A stretch of 64,000 nucleotides of DNA from Viridibacterium curvum (GCF_039544165.1 NZ_BAABLD010000008.1:992001-1056000); one strand, 5' to 3'. Positions 35,337-44,294 are shown, counted from the first letter of the stretch. The notes: a model not told the origin generated them from the sequence alone. Made by a program: numbers and translations.

Positions 35337-36431
35337 ATGAGTCGTCGTCTTCGCTTCAGCCTGCTGATCGCTTTGCCCTTGCTCGCCGTGTTGGCGATTG
35401 GCGCGTATTACGCGGCCCTGCATCTACTGCGCACGCAGATTGTGGAGGCGCTGGGCAATACGGGGGAGGTTGGCGAAATCCGTATCGGCTTCTCGCGCAT
35501 CGAGATTGATGGCGTGCGCATTCGCGCCAGCTCGTCTGGCTGGCCGACGCAGGATGAGCTGCGTGCAGTCCGCGTCTACGTGACGCCGGATTTGCGCAGC
35601 CTGCTCGGTGGCCGCATTGCCGTGTTGCGTGTCGATATCGAGGACGCAGCACTGACCGTGCTGCGTAACCGTGCCGGGATGAAGATCGTGCCGGCCCTGC
35701 TCGACAAAACGAAGAAGATTGCGGACAAGCGCGGGGGTGACGCCGCTCGCGGCAAGGGCTTGCAGGTGCACATCGGCCACATCGCGTTGCGCAACAGCCG
35801 CGTCGATTTTTTCGATGCGACGCTGGGCGGCAAGACACATCACATCCCGCTTGAAGCCCTGTCGCTGGATCTCGGCGACCTTGAGCTGCCTGCGCTGGAT
35901 GCGCGCAGCGCGCTCGATGTCGAAGCGCAGGTGGGTGGGCAGGGCAGGCTGAAGCTGAACGGCTGGCTGGTCGCCAGCACGCTGGATGCCGATCTCAGAC
36001 TCAGGCTCGCCGACACGCCGGTCAAGCTCGTCGAGCCATACCTGTTCCGCAAACCGTATGGTGATGTGAAGGCGGGTACGCTGACACTTGATGTGCGCAG
36101 CAAGGTCGACAAGCGCCGTCTTGCGGCGCCGGGGCACCTCGCACTGAAAGGGCTTGAACTCGGTGGCGTCGTCGGCATCACGCGCGAAGCCGCAGCCTTG
36201 TTCGCGCGTTCGAAAGGACTCGACGCGGACACGCGCCGCCCCGTCGCACTGGACTTCACCGTGCAGGGCAATCTCGACGATTCGCGCTTCTCGCTCAACG
36301 AGGCGATCTATGCGCAGGCGGGGATGGCTGTCATACAGCTCTTCGGCCTCGGCGGCAGTGCGCAGGACAAGGCTGGTGGCAACCTCGGCAGCCAGGTCGA
36401 GGGAGCGGTCGGCAGGCTGCTTGGCCGCTGA
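35337..36431 (+). CDS. AsmA/DUF748-like inner-membrane-anchored protein
   Basis: 364 residues: an N-terminal membrane anchor (about 7-27), then a periplasmic beta-rich domain with repeated patterns such as LRVDIEDAALTVLRN and IALRNSRVDFFDATL typical of AsmA/DUF748 proteins. Larger members bridge the periplasm and move lipids; this one is short. The C-terminal region (about 280-364) contains VTREAAAL-like helix and FSLNEAIYAQAG. Role in envelope homeostasis is inferred. It lies downstream of the glycosyltransferase on the same strand. Confidence 0.75.
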   Translation: MSRRLRFSLLIALPLLAVLAIGAYYAALHLLRTQIVEALGNTGEVGEIRIGFSRIEIDGVRIRASSSGWPTQDELRAVRVYVTPDLRSLLGGRIAVLRVDIEDAALTVLRNRAGMKIVPALLDKTKKIADKRGGDAARGKGLQVHIGHIALRNSRVDFFDATLGGKTHHIPLEALSLDLGDLELPALDARSALDVEAQVGGQGRLKLNGWLVASTLDADLRLRLADTPVKLVEPYLFRKPYGDVKAGTLTLDVRSKVDKRRLAAPGHLALKGLELGGVVGITREAAALFARSKGLDADTRRPVALDFTVQGNLDDSRFSLNEAIYAQAGMAVIQLFGLGGSAQDKAGGNLGSQVEGAVGRLLGR

Positions 36432-36446
36432 ATCTGCGCGCTCGCC

Positions 36447-36950
36447 TTACTTGATGAGGCCTTCGCGCTTGAGTGCTTGTGCAATGCGTGCGTTCAGCTG
36501 CGGGCCGAGCGACTGGCCCCAGCGCTGACCGATTTCTGTGCTTTGAGCGGAAATGCCCGGTTGTTGGGCGAGCAATTTCTTGCCGATCGGGGTGTTGTAA
36601 AACGCCAGCAGTTGTTGCATCTCTTCAAGGGTGAATGCCGCGTCATAGACCGGCTCCAGTTGCGCCAGCACGCCATTGGGTCCAATAAGGTTTTCGAGGA
36701 AGACTGCCGTGACCTCTTTCTGAATGACGCTGTCCGCAGCGGCCGGCAAGCCGGGCTGGGTTGTGCGGATCATTTGGGTCACCGCACGGGCCATGATGGG
36801 CATGACTGCACGAACGTTGTTTTCTGCCCCGGTGATCTGCAGCAGTTGCTGGATGGTGGCGCGCTTGACCGGGTCGATTCCGGTTTGCGCCCGTACCGCA
36901 GTGGTCATGATGCCAAGAATGAGCAGCAGGCAGGTGGTGACAGATTTCAC
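36447..36950 (-). CDS. DUF2059 family periplasmic protein
   Basis: 167 residues from a GTG at 36950 with AAGGAG six bases upstream; longer frames overlap the ybaK gene. Signal peptide VKSVTTCLLLILGIMTTAVRA, then the DUF2059 helical domain (IDPVKRATIQQLLQITGAENNV, FTLEEMQQLLAFYNTPIGKKLL). Function unknown; the family is widespread in proteobacteria. It closes a minus-strand operon behind ybaK with a 17-base gap. Confidence 0.88.
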   Translation of the reverse strand: MKSVTTCLLLILGIMTTAVRAQTGIDPVKRATIQQLLQITGAENNVRAVMPIMARAVTQMIRTTQPGLPAAADSVIQKEVTAVFLENLIGPNGVLAQLEPVYDAAFTLEEMQQLLAFYNTPIGKKLLAQQPGISAQSTEIGQRWGQSLGPQLNARIAQALKREGLIK

Positions 36951-36967
36951 GCGGAACTCCTTTCGTA

Positions 36968-37447
36968 TCAGGCCGCGATATCGGCCAGTGTGGGCTTCAG
37001 GATGTCGATGACAAGTTGTGGTGCAATACCGACGAGATAACCCCGCTTGCCGCCGTTGATGTAGATCTTCGGCAGCGCTGCGATGCTCTCCTGCATGTAG
37101 ATGGGCATCGCCTTCTTTGTGCCGAAGGGGCTGGTGCCGCCCACCATGTAGCCGGAGTGCCGGTTGGCGACTTCGGGGTTGCACGGGCTGATGGTCTTCA
37201 CGCCGATCAGGCGGGCGAGGTTCTTGGTCGAGACTTCGCGGTCGCCGTGCATGAGTACGATCAGTGGGCGCTTGTTCTCGTCCTCCATGATCAGGGTCTT
37301 GATGACGGCGTGTTCATCGACGCCCAGCTCGCGGCTGCTGACGGCCGTGCCGCCCTTCTCTTCGTAGGCGTAGAGGTGATCGGTGAACGCCACCTTGTGT
37401 TCGCGCAGCACGCGCACGGCAGCGGTGACTGGGGGTTTGTCAGTCAC
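36968..37447 (-). CDS. ybaK: Cys-tRNA(Pro)/Cys-tRNA(Cys) deacylase YbaK
   Basis: 159 residues from a GTG at 37447 that overlaps the stop of the upstream DUF2238 gene (GTGA). YbaK editing-domain marks: TAAVRVLREHKVAF, the catalytic-pocket Lys in AVIKTLIM, LMHGDREVSTKNLARLIG, HSGYMVGGTSPFGTKK and YINGGKRGYLVGI. It hydrolyses cysteine wrongly attached to tRNA-Pro by prolyl-tRNA synthetase. Translational coupling to a membrane protein is unusual for a tRNA proofreading enzyme. Confidence 0.93.
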   Translation of the reverse strand: MTDKPPVTAAVRVLREHKVAFTDHLYAYEEKGGTAVSSRELGVDEHAVIKTLIMEDENKRPLIVLMHGDREVSTKNLARLIGVKTISPCNPEVANRHSGYMVGGTSPFGTKKAMPIYMQESIAALPKIYINGGKRGYLVGIAPQLVIDILKPTLADIAA

Positions 37448-38049
37448 GCAGCGGTCCAGCGGCGGCGGATGAGGGTCAGCGCCAGCACGGCGCCAAGCAG
37501 GGCCATGGCCATGTCGGACTGCGTGTCCCACACGTCGCCCTGCGTGCCGAGGAATTCGTCTGCGCCCTGGCCCAGCAGGAGTGCCGAGATCCATTCGATG
37601 AGTTCGTAGATGGCCGAGAAGGCCAGTGCGACGCTGACCGAAAGCACCGCAGCGAGCCCAGCGCCACGCACCCGTTCGCTGCGCAGCAGGTGTTCGCGCA
37701 TGAACAGTGCCGGGGTAACGCCTTGCAGGAAATGGCCAATCTTGTCGTAGGGGTTGCGTGACAGGTCGAAGACATCTTGCAGCCAGAAACCGAAGGGCAC
37801 GCGCGCATAGCTCCAGGCGCCGCCCGCAATGAGCACGATGGCGTGCACCGCCAGCAATACCTGCAGCAGCGGAGTGAGTGGAAAGCGCCGGGCCCCAGCC
37901 CATGTCCAGGGCAGCACGATCAGCACGGGCACAACTTCCAGGGCCCAGGTCAGCCGGTCATAGGGGTTCAGCCCCGACAGTGCCAGCGCAGCCAGCACCA
38001 GCACGGTCAGGGCGACCGGCAGGCGCAGGCTGGGGATGTTGTCGCTCAC
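37444..38049 (-). CDS. DUF2238 (YjdF-like) membrane protein
   Basis: 201 residues, about five to six membrane helices. The signature NPYDKIGHFLQGVTPALFMRE and the segment YELIEWISALLLGQGADEFLGTQGDVWDTQSDM mark the DUF2238/YjdF family, whose function is unknown; conserved His, Glu and Asp residues in these loops might bind metal. Overlaps both neighbours by four bases, so it is made together with FKBP and YbaK. Confidence 0.88.
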   Translation of the reverse strand: MSDNIPSLRLPVALTVLVLAALALSGLNPYDRLTWALEVVPVLIVLPWTWAGARRFPLTPLLQVLLAVHAIVLIAGGAWSYARVPFGFWLQDVFDLSRNPYDKIGHFLQGVTPALFMREHLLRSERVRGAGLAAVLSVSVALAFSAIYELIEWISALLLGQGADEFLGTQGDVWDTQSDMAMALLGAVLALTLIRRRWTAA

Positions 38050-38756
38050 AGGATGTCCAGGAGTTCGACTTCGAACACCAGGGTGGCGTTGGGCGGGATC
38101 ACGCCGCCTGCACCGCGTGCCCCGTAACCCAGCTGCGGCGGGATGACGAGCTTGCGCGTGCCCCCCACCTTCATGCCGGCCACGCCTTCGTCCCAGCCGG
38201 CGATGACACGGCGGCCACCGAGGGGGAAGCGGAAGGGGTCGTTGCGGTCCTTGCTGGAATCGAACTTCGTGCCGTCGGTGAGCCAGCCCGTGTAGTGCAC
38301 GACGACATGGCGTCCGGCCTTGGCGAGAGCCCCGGAACCCAGCACGGAGTCTTCGTAAACGAGGCCGGTTTCGGTGGTGACGGGGTTCTGCATGCTCATG
38401 TCGAAGGGCTTTTCGACGTCCAGCAGCTCGACTTCGAAAACCAGCGTAGCGTTTGGCGGAATGTCGCTGCCGGCGCCTTCTTCGCCGTAGGCCAGGTGGG
38501 GCGGGATGGTCAGCTTGCGTGTGCCGCCGATCTTCATGCCTTGCACGCCCTCATCCCAGCCGGCAATCACATGTTGGCGACCGAGCGGGAACGCAAAGGG
38601 CTCGCCGTGGTCTTTGCTGGAGTCGAACTTTTCGCCAGTTGTGAGCCAGCCGGTGTAGTGCACGACAACCGTGCGGCCGGCCTCGGCGACGCGGCCGTCA
38701 CCGTGGGTGAGATCTTCATAGACGAGGCCGCTTGGTGTGGTGATGGGGTCTGACAT
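38046..38756 (-). CDS. Tandem FKBP-type peptidyl-prolyl isomerase
   Basis: 236 residues from the ATG at 38756. Two FKBP domains in a row (about 10-115 and 125-236), each with the order GLVYED, VVVHYTGWL, KFDSSKD, VIAGWDEGV, GGTRKL, IPP-LAYG or LGYG and IPPNATLVFEVELLD. No signal peptide, so cytoplasmic. The two halves are about 70% alike by eye, showing internal duplication. It heads the operon FKBP-DUF2238-ybaK-DUF2059. FKBPs catalyse Xaa-Pro cis-trans change; most bacterial small FKBPs have only one domain. Confidence 0.93.
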   Translation of the reverse strand: MSDPITTPSGLVYEDLTHGDGRVAEAGRTVVVHYTGWLTTGEKFDSSKDHGEPFAFPLGRQHVIAGWDEGVQGMKIGGTRKLTIPPHLAYGEEGAGSDIPPNATLVFEVELLDVEKPFDMSMQNPVTTETGLVYEDSVLGSGALAKAGRHVVVHYTGWLTDGTKFDSSKDRNDPFRFPLGGRRVIAGWDEGVAGMKVGGTRKLVIPPQLGYGARGAGGVIPPNATLVFEVELLDIL

Positions 38757-39003
38757 GAGGCAAATCCAGAGGTGGCAAAGGTCCGCAGGATACCGTGACG
38801 GGCGGATTGGCGACAGGCGGGGGAATTTTGCCTGCCGTTGTGGCAACATGAATGCTTATGCAATGTGGATTGTTAGAATGTGTGTCGCATGAGTCTGGCA
38901 TGTGACAAATGCGACGGATGGTGCCCCATTTCGCTGTCCGTAACCACGGAAACATGAAATACTTCAAATCTGCCAGTTGCTTGATTTAAAAGGAAGTCCT
39001 GCC

Positions 39004-39987
39004 ATGTTTCAGCATCTTGCCCGTGTATTCGCGTCTGTCTTGATCGGTTTCGCCGGATTTGCACCCGCGGCCTTTGCCGCAACGCCATTGAAGGGCTGGG
39101 TACTGGAAAACAGCGAGTACCCGAACCATCAGGGCATGCTGCGGTTCTTCGATCTGGTCAAGCAGAAGAGCCAGGGGCGTTATGAAGGCCAGACCCTGTG
39201 GCGACAGGATCTCGGCGCACAGAAAGACGTCGTGCCGAAGTTCAAAAAAGGCGAGGTCGATTTTGCTGTACTCAGCAACGCGGCCTTGACGGATGCGGTG
39301 CCCGAGATGGAAGTGCTCTCCCTGCCCTTCCTCTTCAGCGATCAGGAGCACATGCTGCGTGTGCTCGATGGCGGCATCGGCATGAGCCTCGAAGAAGCGC
39401 TGTTGAAGAAGGGCTACATTGTGCTGGCCTGGTACAACGGCGGCTCTCGCTCCTTTTACTCGCGCAACAAGCCGCTGCGCTTCTCGACGGATTTCGAAAG
39501 GTTGCGCATGCGCGTGGCCAATCGTGACTCCATGATCAGCATGGTCAAGGCACTGGGCGGCGTGCCGTCTACGATGGCGTTCGACAAGGTCGGTGATGCG
39601 CTCAAGAACGGTGAGCTGGACGCGGCCGAGAACGACATCCTGTCCTACGAAATTACCGAGCACTACAAGATCGCCCCCTGGTTCGTGTTCAGCCACCACA
39701 ACGTGTTGCCCGAGGCCTTGGTGGTGTCGACCCAGCGCTGGGCTACGCTTAGCGATGCAGACAAGGAGCTCGTGCGCACTGCGGCGCGTGAGTCCGGCAC
39801 TTACATGCGTCAACAACGCTCCCAGCTTGAAGCCCGCGTCAAGGCGCGACTCGAGAAGGCGGGCGTCAAGTTCAGCGTGCTCAAGGGTTCGGCCAACTTC
39901 GTGGCGCGGATGAAAGAGACCTATGCGCCCGTGGTCAAGAACCAGCAAGCGACGGATCTGATGATTCGCATCATGTCGGGCAACTGA
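39004..39987 (+). CDS. TRAP transporter substrate-binding protein (DctP family)
   Basis: 327 residues from the ATG at 39004 (AGGAAG upstream). Signal peptide cleaved after AFA (about residue 24). DctP marks: LVKQKSQGRYEGQTL, QDLGAQKDVVPKFKKGEVDFAVLSNAAL, FSRNKPL-like segment and LRMRVANRDSMISMVKALGG with the conserved Arg that salt-bridges a carboxylate ligand. No genes for the membrane parts DctQ and DctM are beside it, so it is an orphan here; it may serve a TRAP system elsewhere or act as a sensor. Divergent from the FKBP operon. Confidence 0.88.
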   Translation: MFQHLARVFASVLIGFAGFAPAAFAATPLKGWVLENSEYPNHQGMLRFFDLVKQKSQGRYEGQTLWRQDLGAQKDVVPKFKKGEVDFAVLSNAALTDAVPEMEVLSLPFLFSDQEHMLRVLDGGIGMSLEEALLKKGYIVLAWYNGGSRSFYSRNKPLRFSTDFERLRMRVANRDSMISMVKALGGVPSTMAFDKVGDALKNGELDAAENDILSYEITEHYKIAPWFVFSHHNVLPEALVVSTQRWATLSDADKELVRTAARESGTYMRQQRSQLEARVKARLEKAGVKFSVLKGSANFVARMKETYAPVVKNQQATDLMIRIMSGN

Positions 39988-40026
39988 GCGACGCAACCCT
40001 TATGGACTTCCGCGCATACTCGCGCC

Positions 40027-40827
40027 ATGCACGGGACTTTCAGACTTGAACTGCTGACAGAGCAGGCGACCGGGCGCGTCGATGGACCGCCGCTACTCTT
40101 CATTCATGGCGCCTTCAGCGGTGCCTGGCAGTGGGCGCCGAACTTCCTGCCCTTCTTCGCTAGCCGTGGCTGGTCAGTACATGCCCTGTCGCTGTCAGGC
40201 CATGGCAACAGCCGTGGGCACGCAGGCACGGATAACTTCTCGATCGACGATTACGTGCGTGATCTGCACGAAGCCATCGCACGCCTGCCGGCCGAGTCGG
40301 TACTCATCGGGCATTCGATGGGTGGCATGGTGGTACAGAAATACCTGGAAGAGGCTACGACCCCGGCAGCCGTGCTGATGGCAGCTGTGCCGCCGCAGGG
40401 TTTGTTACCAGCCACCTTCGGCATGGCCATGCAGCGCCCCAATGTACTGGTCGAACTCAATCGCCTCATGAGTGGTGGTGCCCCGCATCTGGCTACGGCG
40501 CGCGAGGCGTTGTTTCACCAGCCCATCAGTGACGAAGCGTTGATCGACTTCCTGCAGCATTGTCAGCCCGAGTCGCTGCGTGCGATCTGGGACATGAGCC
40601 TGTTCAACCTGCCGCGTCCGGCGCGCATGCATCGTCCGCCCATGCTGGTGATCGGCGCTGCCGAAGACCGCATTATTCCGGCTGGCGAGGTCGAGCGCAC
40701 GGCAAGTACTTATGGCCTTGAAGCCCACATCTTTCCGGATATGGGGCACGCCATGATGCTGGAAGAAAACTGGCGCGGACCGGCCGAGCTCCTCGACCGC
40801 TGGCTGCGGGATACCCTGCTTACTTAG
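40027..40827 (+). CDS. Alpha/beta hydrolase
   Basis: 266 residues. Oxyanion segment FIHGAFSGAWQW, nucleophile elbow GHSMGG, acid in the loop GAAEDRIIP and catalytic His in DMGHAMMLE make a complete Ser-Asp-His triad. Soluble, no signal peptide. The substrate (ester, lipid or lactone) cannot be told. Its stop lies a few bases past where the convergent small membrane protein would end if its apparent frameshift were corrected. Confidence 0.9.
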   Translation: MHGTFRLELLTEQATGRVDGPPLLFIHGAFSGAWQWAPNFLPFFASRGWSVHALSLSGHGNSRGHAGTDNFSIDDYVRDLHEAIARLPAESVLIGHSMGGMVVQKYLEEATTPAAVLMAAVPPQGLLPATFGMAMQRPNVLVELNRLMSGGAPHLATAREALFHQPISDEALIDFLQHCQPESLRAIWDMSLFNLPRPARMHRPPMLVIGAAEDRIIPAGEVERTASTYGLEAHIFPDMGHAMMLEENWRGPAELLDRWLRDTLLT

Positions 40828-41283
40828 TCGACGCCGGGGCCGAGGCTGACGGTGCGGGGCCGGCGCGACAATCGCCGGGAACGGTACCGGGTTCTCGCTG
40901 ACCTCGCGCACATTGCGTACGTAGTAGCCTGTGTCGCCAAAGCAGCTTGTCGGCACGCCCACATGCTGGTCGTAGCTCAGCGCGACGCGCTTGCCGACGA
41001 GGGCGTTGATCTGCTCGGCGACCTTGTCGTCGCGCACCGTGAAGCTGAAGATTTCAGCAGGCTGCCCCGGCAGGTTCACCATGGCGAGATCACCTTCCCA
41101 GGTCTTGCACAGCCAGCCCTTGCGCGAGAACTTCTGCACATAGCCTGCGCGTTCACCGTCCGAGTAACTCCAGCTCAGCACCAGCCAGACGTAGAGCAAG
41201 CTCAGCAGGATAAGCGCGACAAGCAGGATGAAGGCGACGCGGACGGACTTGCGAGCGACGGACTGCATGAGGTTTTCGGCCAT
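40820..41283 (-). CDS. Small membrane protein, apparent C-terminal frameshift
   Basis: Starts at the ATG 41283 (GGAG upstream): MAENLMQSVARKSVRVAF, one membrane helix (about 18-38), then a conserved-looking domain (GYVQKFSRKGWLCKTWEGDLAMVNLPG, CFGDTGYYVRNV). As read, the frame runs on to 40405, antisense to the hydrolase. One extra base near 40854-40863, inside a G/C run, would instead give a short Ala/Pro/Ser tail ending at 40820, just at the hydrolase stop. I prefer that end. Either a sequencing error or a recent frameshift explains it. Function unknown. Confidence 0.6.
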
Positions 41284-41375
41284 GTTCGAAGACTCCGATG
41301 GATACGGGAACGCTGCGCAGTCTAGCGCGTTGCGGGGTCCGCCAGCATGACAGCCCCCGTCTCCGTCCCGGTACA

Positions 41376-42878
41376 TCAGCCTTGCGGCAGGCCCCGCCGG
41401 TACTGCACGGCCTCGGCGACGTGTGCGCTGGCTATCACATCTGCGCCTGCAAGATCAGCAATGCTGCGCGCCACGCGCAGGGTGCGGTGATAGGCACGTG
41501 CAGACAAGCCCAGCTTGTCGATTGCCTGTCGCAGCAGGGCTTTGCCACGATCATCAGCGGGGCAGTGTGTGTCGATCTCGGCCGACTGCAGGTGCGCATT
41601 GAGCTTGCCTTGTCGCGCCATTTGCCGGGCTTGTGCGGAGATGACACGTTCGCGCACCAAGGCGGTCGACTCACCGACGGGGGCAGATTGCAGGGTGGCC
41701 GCATCGAGTGTGCCGACTTCCAGCGTCAGGTCGATGCGATCAAGAAGGGGGCCGGATAGCTTGCCGCGGTAACGCGCCACCTGATCGGGCGTGCAGCGGC
41801 AGACTTTCTGCGGCGGAATAGCGCCGAGTCGGCCACACGGGCAGGGATTCATCGCCGCCACAAGCTGGAAGCGGGCCGGGAAGTCGGCACTGCGCGCCGC
41901 ACGCGATACGGTAATCTGCCCTGTCTCCAGCGGCTCGCGCAGGGCTTCGAGCACGCGGCGTTCGAACTCTGGCAGCTCGTCGAGAAACAACACGCCGTGG
42001 TGGGCGAGCGAGATCTCGCCAGGTTTTGGATTCATGCCACCACCCACCAAGGCGGCAGCACTCGAGGAGTGATGCGGGCTTCTGAATGGGCGTTGCCGCC
42101 AGCGCGTGGGGTCAAAAGGGCCTTCCAGGGATTGCAGGGCTGCGGACTCCAATGCTTCCTCCTCGGACAAGGGCGGCAGGAGACCCGGAAGGCGACTCGC
42201 CAGCATGGACTTGCCCGTGCCGGGTGGGCCGTAGAAGAGCAAAGAATGCAGACCGGCGGCGGCGACTTCGAGCATGCGCCGCGCCTGTTGTTGGCCGCGC
42301 ACGTCGGCAAGATCAGGATAGCTGGGCTGCAGGTGCAGGCTCGTTGTTTCGTGGGCCGTCAGCTCGGCATGGCCGTTGAAGTGCGCCACAACTTCGAGCA
42401 GGGTGCGCGCCGGGAGGACGCGCACGCCCTTCACCAATGCCGCTTCGGTGGCATTGTCGGCAGGCAGGATCAGGCTGCGGCCCGAGCGTGCGGCGCGCCA
42501 GGCCATCGCCAGTGCGCCGCGCACTGGACGTAGTTCGCCACTGAGCGAGAGCTCGCCGGCCATCTCGTATTCCGCGAGCTGGCCCCCTCGCATCTGGTCG
42601 CTGGCAGCAAGGATGCCCAGCGCGATGGGCAGGTCGAAGCGGCCGCTCTCCTTGGGCAGGTCGGCCGGCGCGAGGTTGACAGTGATCCGTCGATTCGGGA
42701 ATTCGAACTGGCAGGTTGCCAAGGCAGCACGTACGCGGTCACGTGCTTCCTTGACTTCGGTATCAGGCAGGCCGACCAGCGAGATGCCGGGCAGGCCGTT
42801 GCCAAGGTGGACTTCGACCGTGACTTCGGGCGCGTCCATGCCGGCGAGCGCGCGGCTGGTGATCAGTGCGAGGGACAT
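41376..42878 (-). CDS. comM: YifB/ComM-family Mg-chelatase-like AAA+ ATPase
   Basis: 500 residues, the usual length. N-terminal ChlI/LonC-like domain (VTVEVHLGNGLPGISLVGLPDTEVKEARDRVRAAL), AAA+ core with Walker A GPPGTGKS, Walker B LFLDELPEF and sensor region NPCPCG, and a C-terminal Mg-chelatase domain with SARAYHRTLRVARSIADLAG. ComM is a helicase that extends recombination of incoming DNA during natural transformation. Upstream of it on the same strand is ubiK. Confidence 0.94.
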   Translation of the reverse strand: MSLALITSRALAGMDAPEVTVEVHLGNGLPGISLVGLPDTEVKEARDRVRAALATCQFEFPNRRITVNLAPADLPKESGRFDLPIALGILAASDQMRGGQLAEYEMAGELSLSGELRPVRGALAMAWRAARSGRSLILPADNATEAALVKGVRVLPARTLLEVVAHFNGHAELTAHETTSLHLQPSYPDLADVRGQQQARRMLEVAAAGLHSLLFYGPPGTGKSMLASRLPGLLPPLSEEEALESAALQSLEGPFDPTRWRQRPFRSPHHSSSAAALVGGGMNPKPGEISLAHHGVLFLDELPEFERRVLEALREPLETGQITVSRAARSADFPARFQLVAAMNPCPCGRLGAIPPQKVCRCTPDQVARYRGKLSGPLLDRIDLTLEVGTLDAATLQSAPVGESTALVRERVISAQARQMARQGKLNAHLQSAEIDTHCPADDRGKALLRQAIDKLGLSARAYHRTLRVARSIADLAGADVIASAHVAEAVQYRRGLPQG

Positions 42879-42926
42879 GCGGCCGAGTGTAGCGACCGCC
42901 TTCCGGCGACTCGCGGGGGATGCCCG

Positions 42927-43163
42927 TCAGGGCTTGCGCGCTTCCAGTTCGGCGACGCGGGCTTCCAGCGCAGCGAGTCGCTCGCTGGCGCGCTGCAACA
43001 GACTGCGTTGCACCTCGAATTCTTCACGCGAGACCAGATCCATGCGGCTAGCCATGCTGCCGAACAGCGCGCGGGCATTGCGCTCGATGTCACGAGCCGG
43101 ACTGTGGGCGAGAAGTTCGGAGAGCTGCTTGCCGAAGTCCTGCAGCAGTTGCGTATTGATCAT
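42927..43163 (-). CDS. ubiK: Ubiquinone biosynthesis accessory factor UbiK (BMFP family)
   Basis: 78 residues from the ATG at 43163 with AAGGAAG upstream. Seen: INTQLLQDFGKQLSELL with the amphipathic N-terminal helix, RNARALFGSMASRMDLVSREEFEVQ and a C-terminal coiled coil (LLQRASERLAALEARVAELEARK). UbiK helps organise aerobic ubiquinone synthesis with UbiJ and binds membranes. A longer frame to 44075 is antisense to the porin gene and rejected. Confidence 0.9.
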   Translation of the reverse strand: MINTQLLQDFGKQLSELLAHSPARDIERNARALFGSMASRMDLVSREEFEVQRSLLQRASERLAALEARVAELEARKP

Positions 43164-43288
43164 GGGGCTTCCTTTTCTGTTTCGGCGGATATCAGGCCAT
43201 TGCCGGAAGGGTGCCAGCGGGCATCGCCATGCGAAAAGTTTAGCGCACAGGGCGGGTGCAACAACGGGCAATCCCGCCCCGTTCTTAC

Positions 43289-43347
43289 GCACCAGATTTG
43301 TGCGCCAAAAGCGTGCAGGACTTTTTCGTGTTGCACCAGAGAGGCGC
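43289..43347 (+). promoter_or_regulatory. Two NtrC-like enhancer sites
   Basis: GCAC-N7-GTGC at 43289-43303 is a perfect match to the NtrC half-site pattern. A second site at 43333-43347 reads GCAC-N7-GCGC, one mismatch. Centres are 44 bases apart, about four helical turns, and lie roughly 85-130 bases upstream of the sigma-54 start point, the usual enhancer position. Confidence 0.7.
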
Positions 43348-43399
43348 CTCGAATCGCAAACCATTGAATTAAAGGTTGATTTGTCTGTGGGCTGATGGT

Positions 43400-43415
43400 T
43401 GGCACGAATCCCGCT
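43400..43415 (+). promoter_or_regulatory. Sigma-54 promoter of the porin-glnK-amtB operon
   Basis: TGGCACGAATCCCGCT matches the -24/-12 consensus TGGCACG-N4-TTGCW except for CC in place of TT. GG is at 43401-43402 and GC at 43413-43414, exact spacing. Transcription should start near 43426, 35 bases before the porin ATG. Confidence 0.8.
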
Positions 43416-43460
43416 AGACACCCCTGCCTTTTTCCTGATCCCTTTTAGAGGAGTAATCAA

Positions 43461-44294
43461 ATGCGTTTTTCCCGTCTCGCTGCAACCCTGATCGCTACGG
43501 CTGCTTCGCTGCCCGCACTGGCTGAAGATGCGCCGTCGCCGGTCACCGGCAACATGACCATCGTGTCCGACTACCGCTTCCGCGGTCTGTCGCAGACCTA
43601 CGGCGGTCCTGCAGTGCAAGGTGGTGTGGATTACGCCGGCCCCGCCGGTCTTTACCTCGGCACCTGGCTGTCGAACGTCAGCGGCAACCAGTACCTGAAC
43701 GGTTCCGGTCTGGAAATGGACATCTACGGCGGCTGGAAGAAGAGCTTCGGTGACTTCACCCTCGACCTCGGCACGCTGTTCTACTACTACCCGAACGCGC
43801 ACTACAACAACAGCGCTTACACCAAGTTCGACAATCACGAGCTGTATGTGGGCACCTCCTACAAGTGGGTGACCTTCAAGATGTCCTACACGCTGACGAA
43901 CTTCTTCGGCACCAACAAGGACACCTACGGCGGTGCTTGCCAGAAGACCGATCCGGGCTATGGCAAGGTCGCAGCTGAGTGCTTTGGCTCTGATCCGGGC
44001 AAGTCGACGGGTTCGACCTACTGGGATCTGACGGCCAACATTCCTGTCACCGAGAAGATCACCATCAACACCCACGTGGGTCGCCAGATCGTCCGCAACT
44101 ACGGCTTCCTGAACTACAGCGACTACAAGCTGGGTGCGACCTATGACCTGAGTGGCTGGGCCATCGGTGGCGCCGTCATCGGCACCAACGCCGAAAAGGG
44201 CTGGTACTACGCTTGTGACACCAGCTCGCCCTCGACCCGTTGCCGCAAGATCGGTGAGCCGACCTTCGTCGTCTCGGTCGGCAAGACGTTCTGA
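43461..44294 (+). CDS. TorF-family putative outer-membrane porin
   Basis: 277 residues with GAGGAG before the ATG. Signal peptide cleaved after ALA (about residue 22). The mature protein is a beta-barrel type with VTGNMTIVSDYRFRGLSQT at the start (the Gcw_chp/TorF signature), alternating Tyr/aromatic strands and a final Phe. First gene of a sigma-54-driven operon with glnK and amtB; a similar layout is known in nitrogen-regulated operons of other betaproteobacteria. It may help ammonium or other nitrogen compounds pass the outer membrane; substrate is inferred only from context. Confidence 0.87.
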   Translation: MRFSRLAATLIATAASLPALAEDAPSPVTGNMTIVSDYRFRGLSQTYGGPAVQGGVDYAGPAGLYLGTWLSNVSGNQYLNGSGLEMDIYGGWKKSFGDFTLDLGTLFYYYPNAHYNNSAYTKFDNHELYVGTSYKWVTFKMSYTLTNFFGTNKDTYGGACQKTDPGYGKVAAECFGSDPGKSTGSTYWDLTANIPVTEKITINTHVGRQIVRNYGFLNYSDYKLGATYDLSGWAIGGAVIGTNAEKGWYYACDTSSPSTRCRKIGEPTFVVSVGKTF

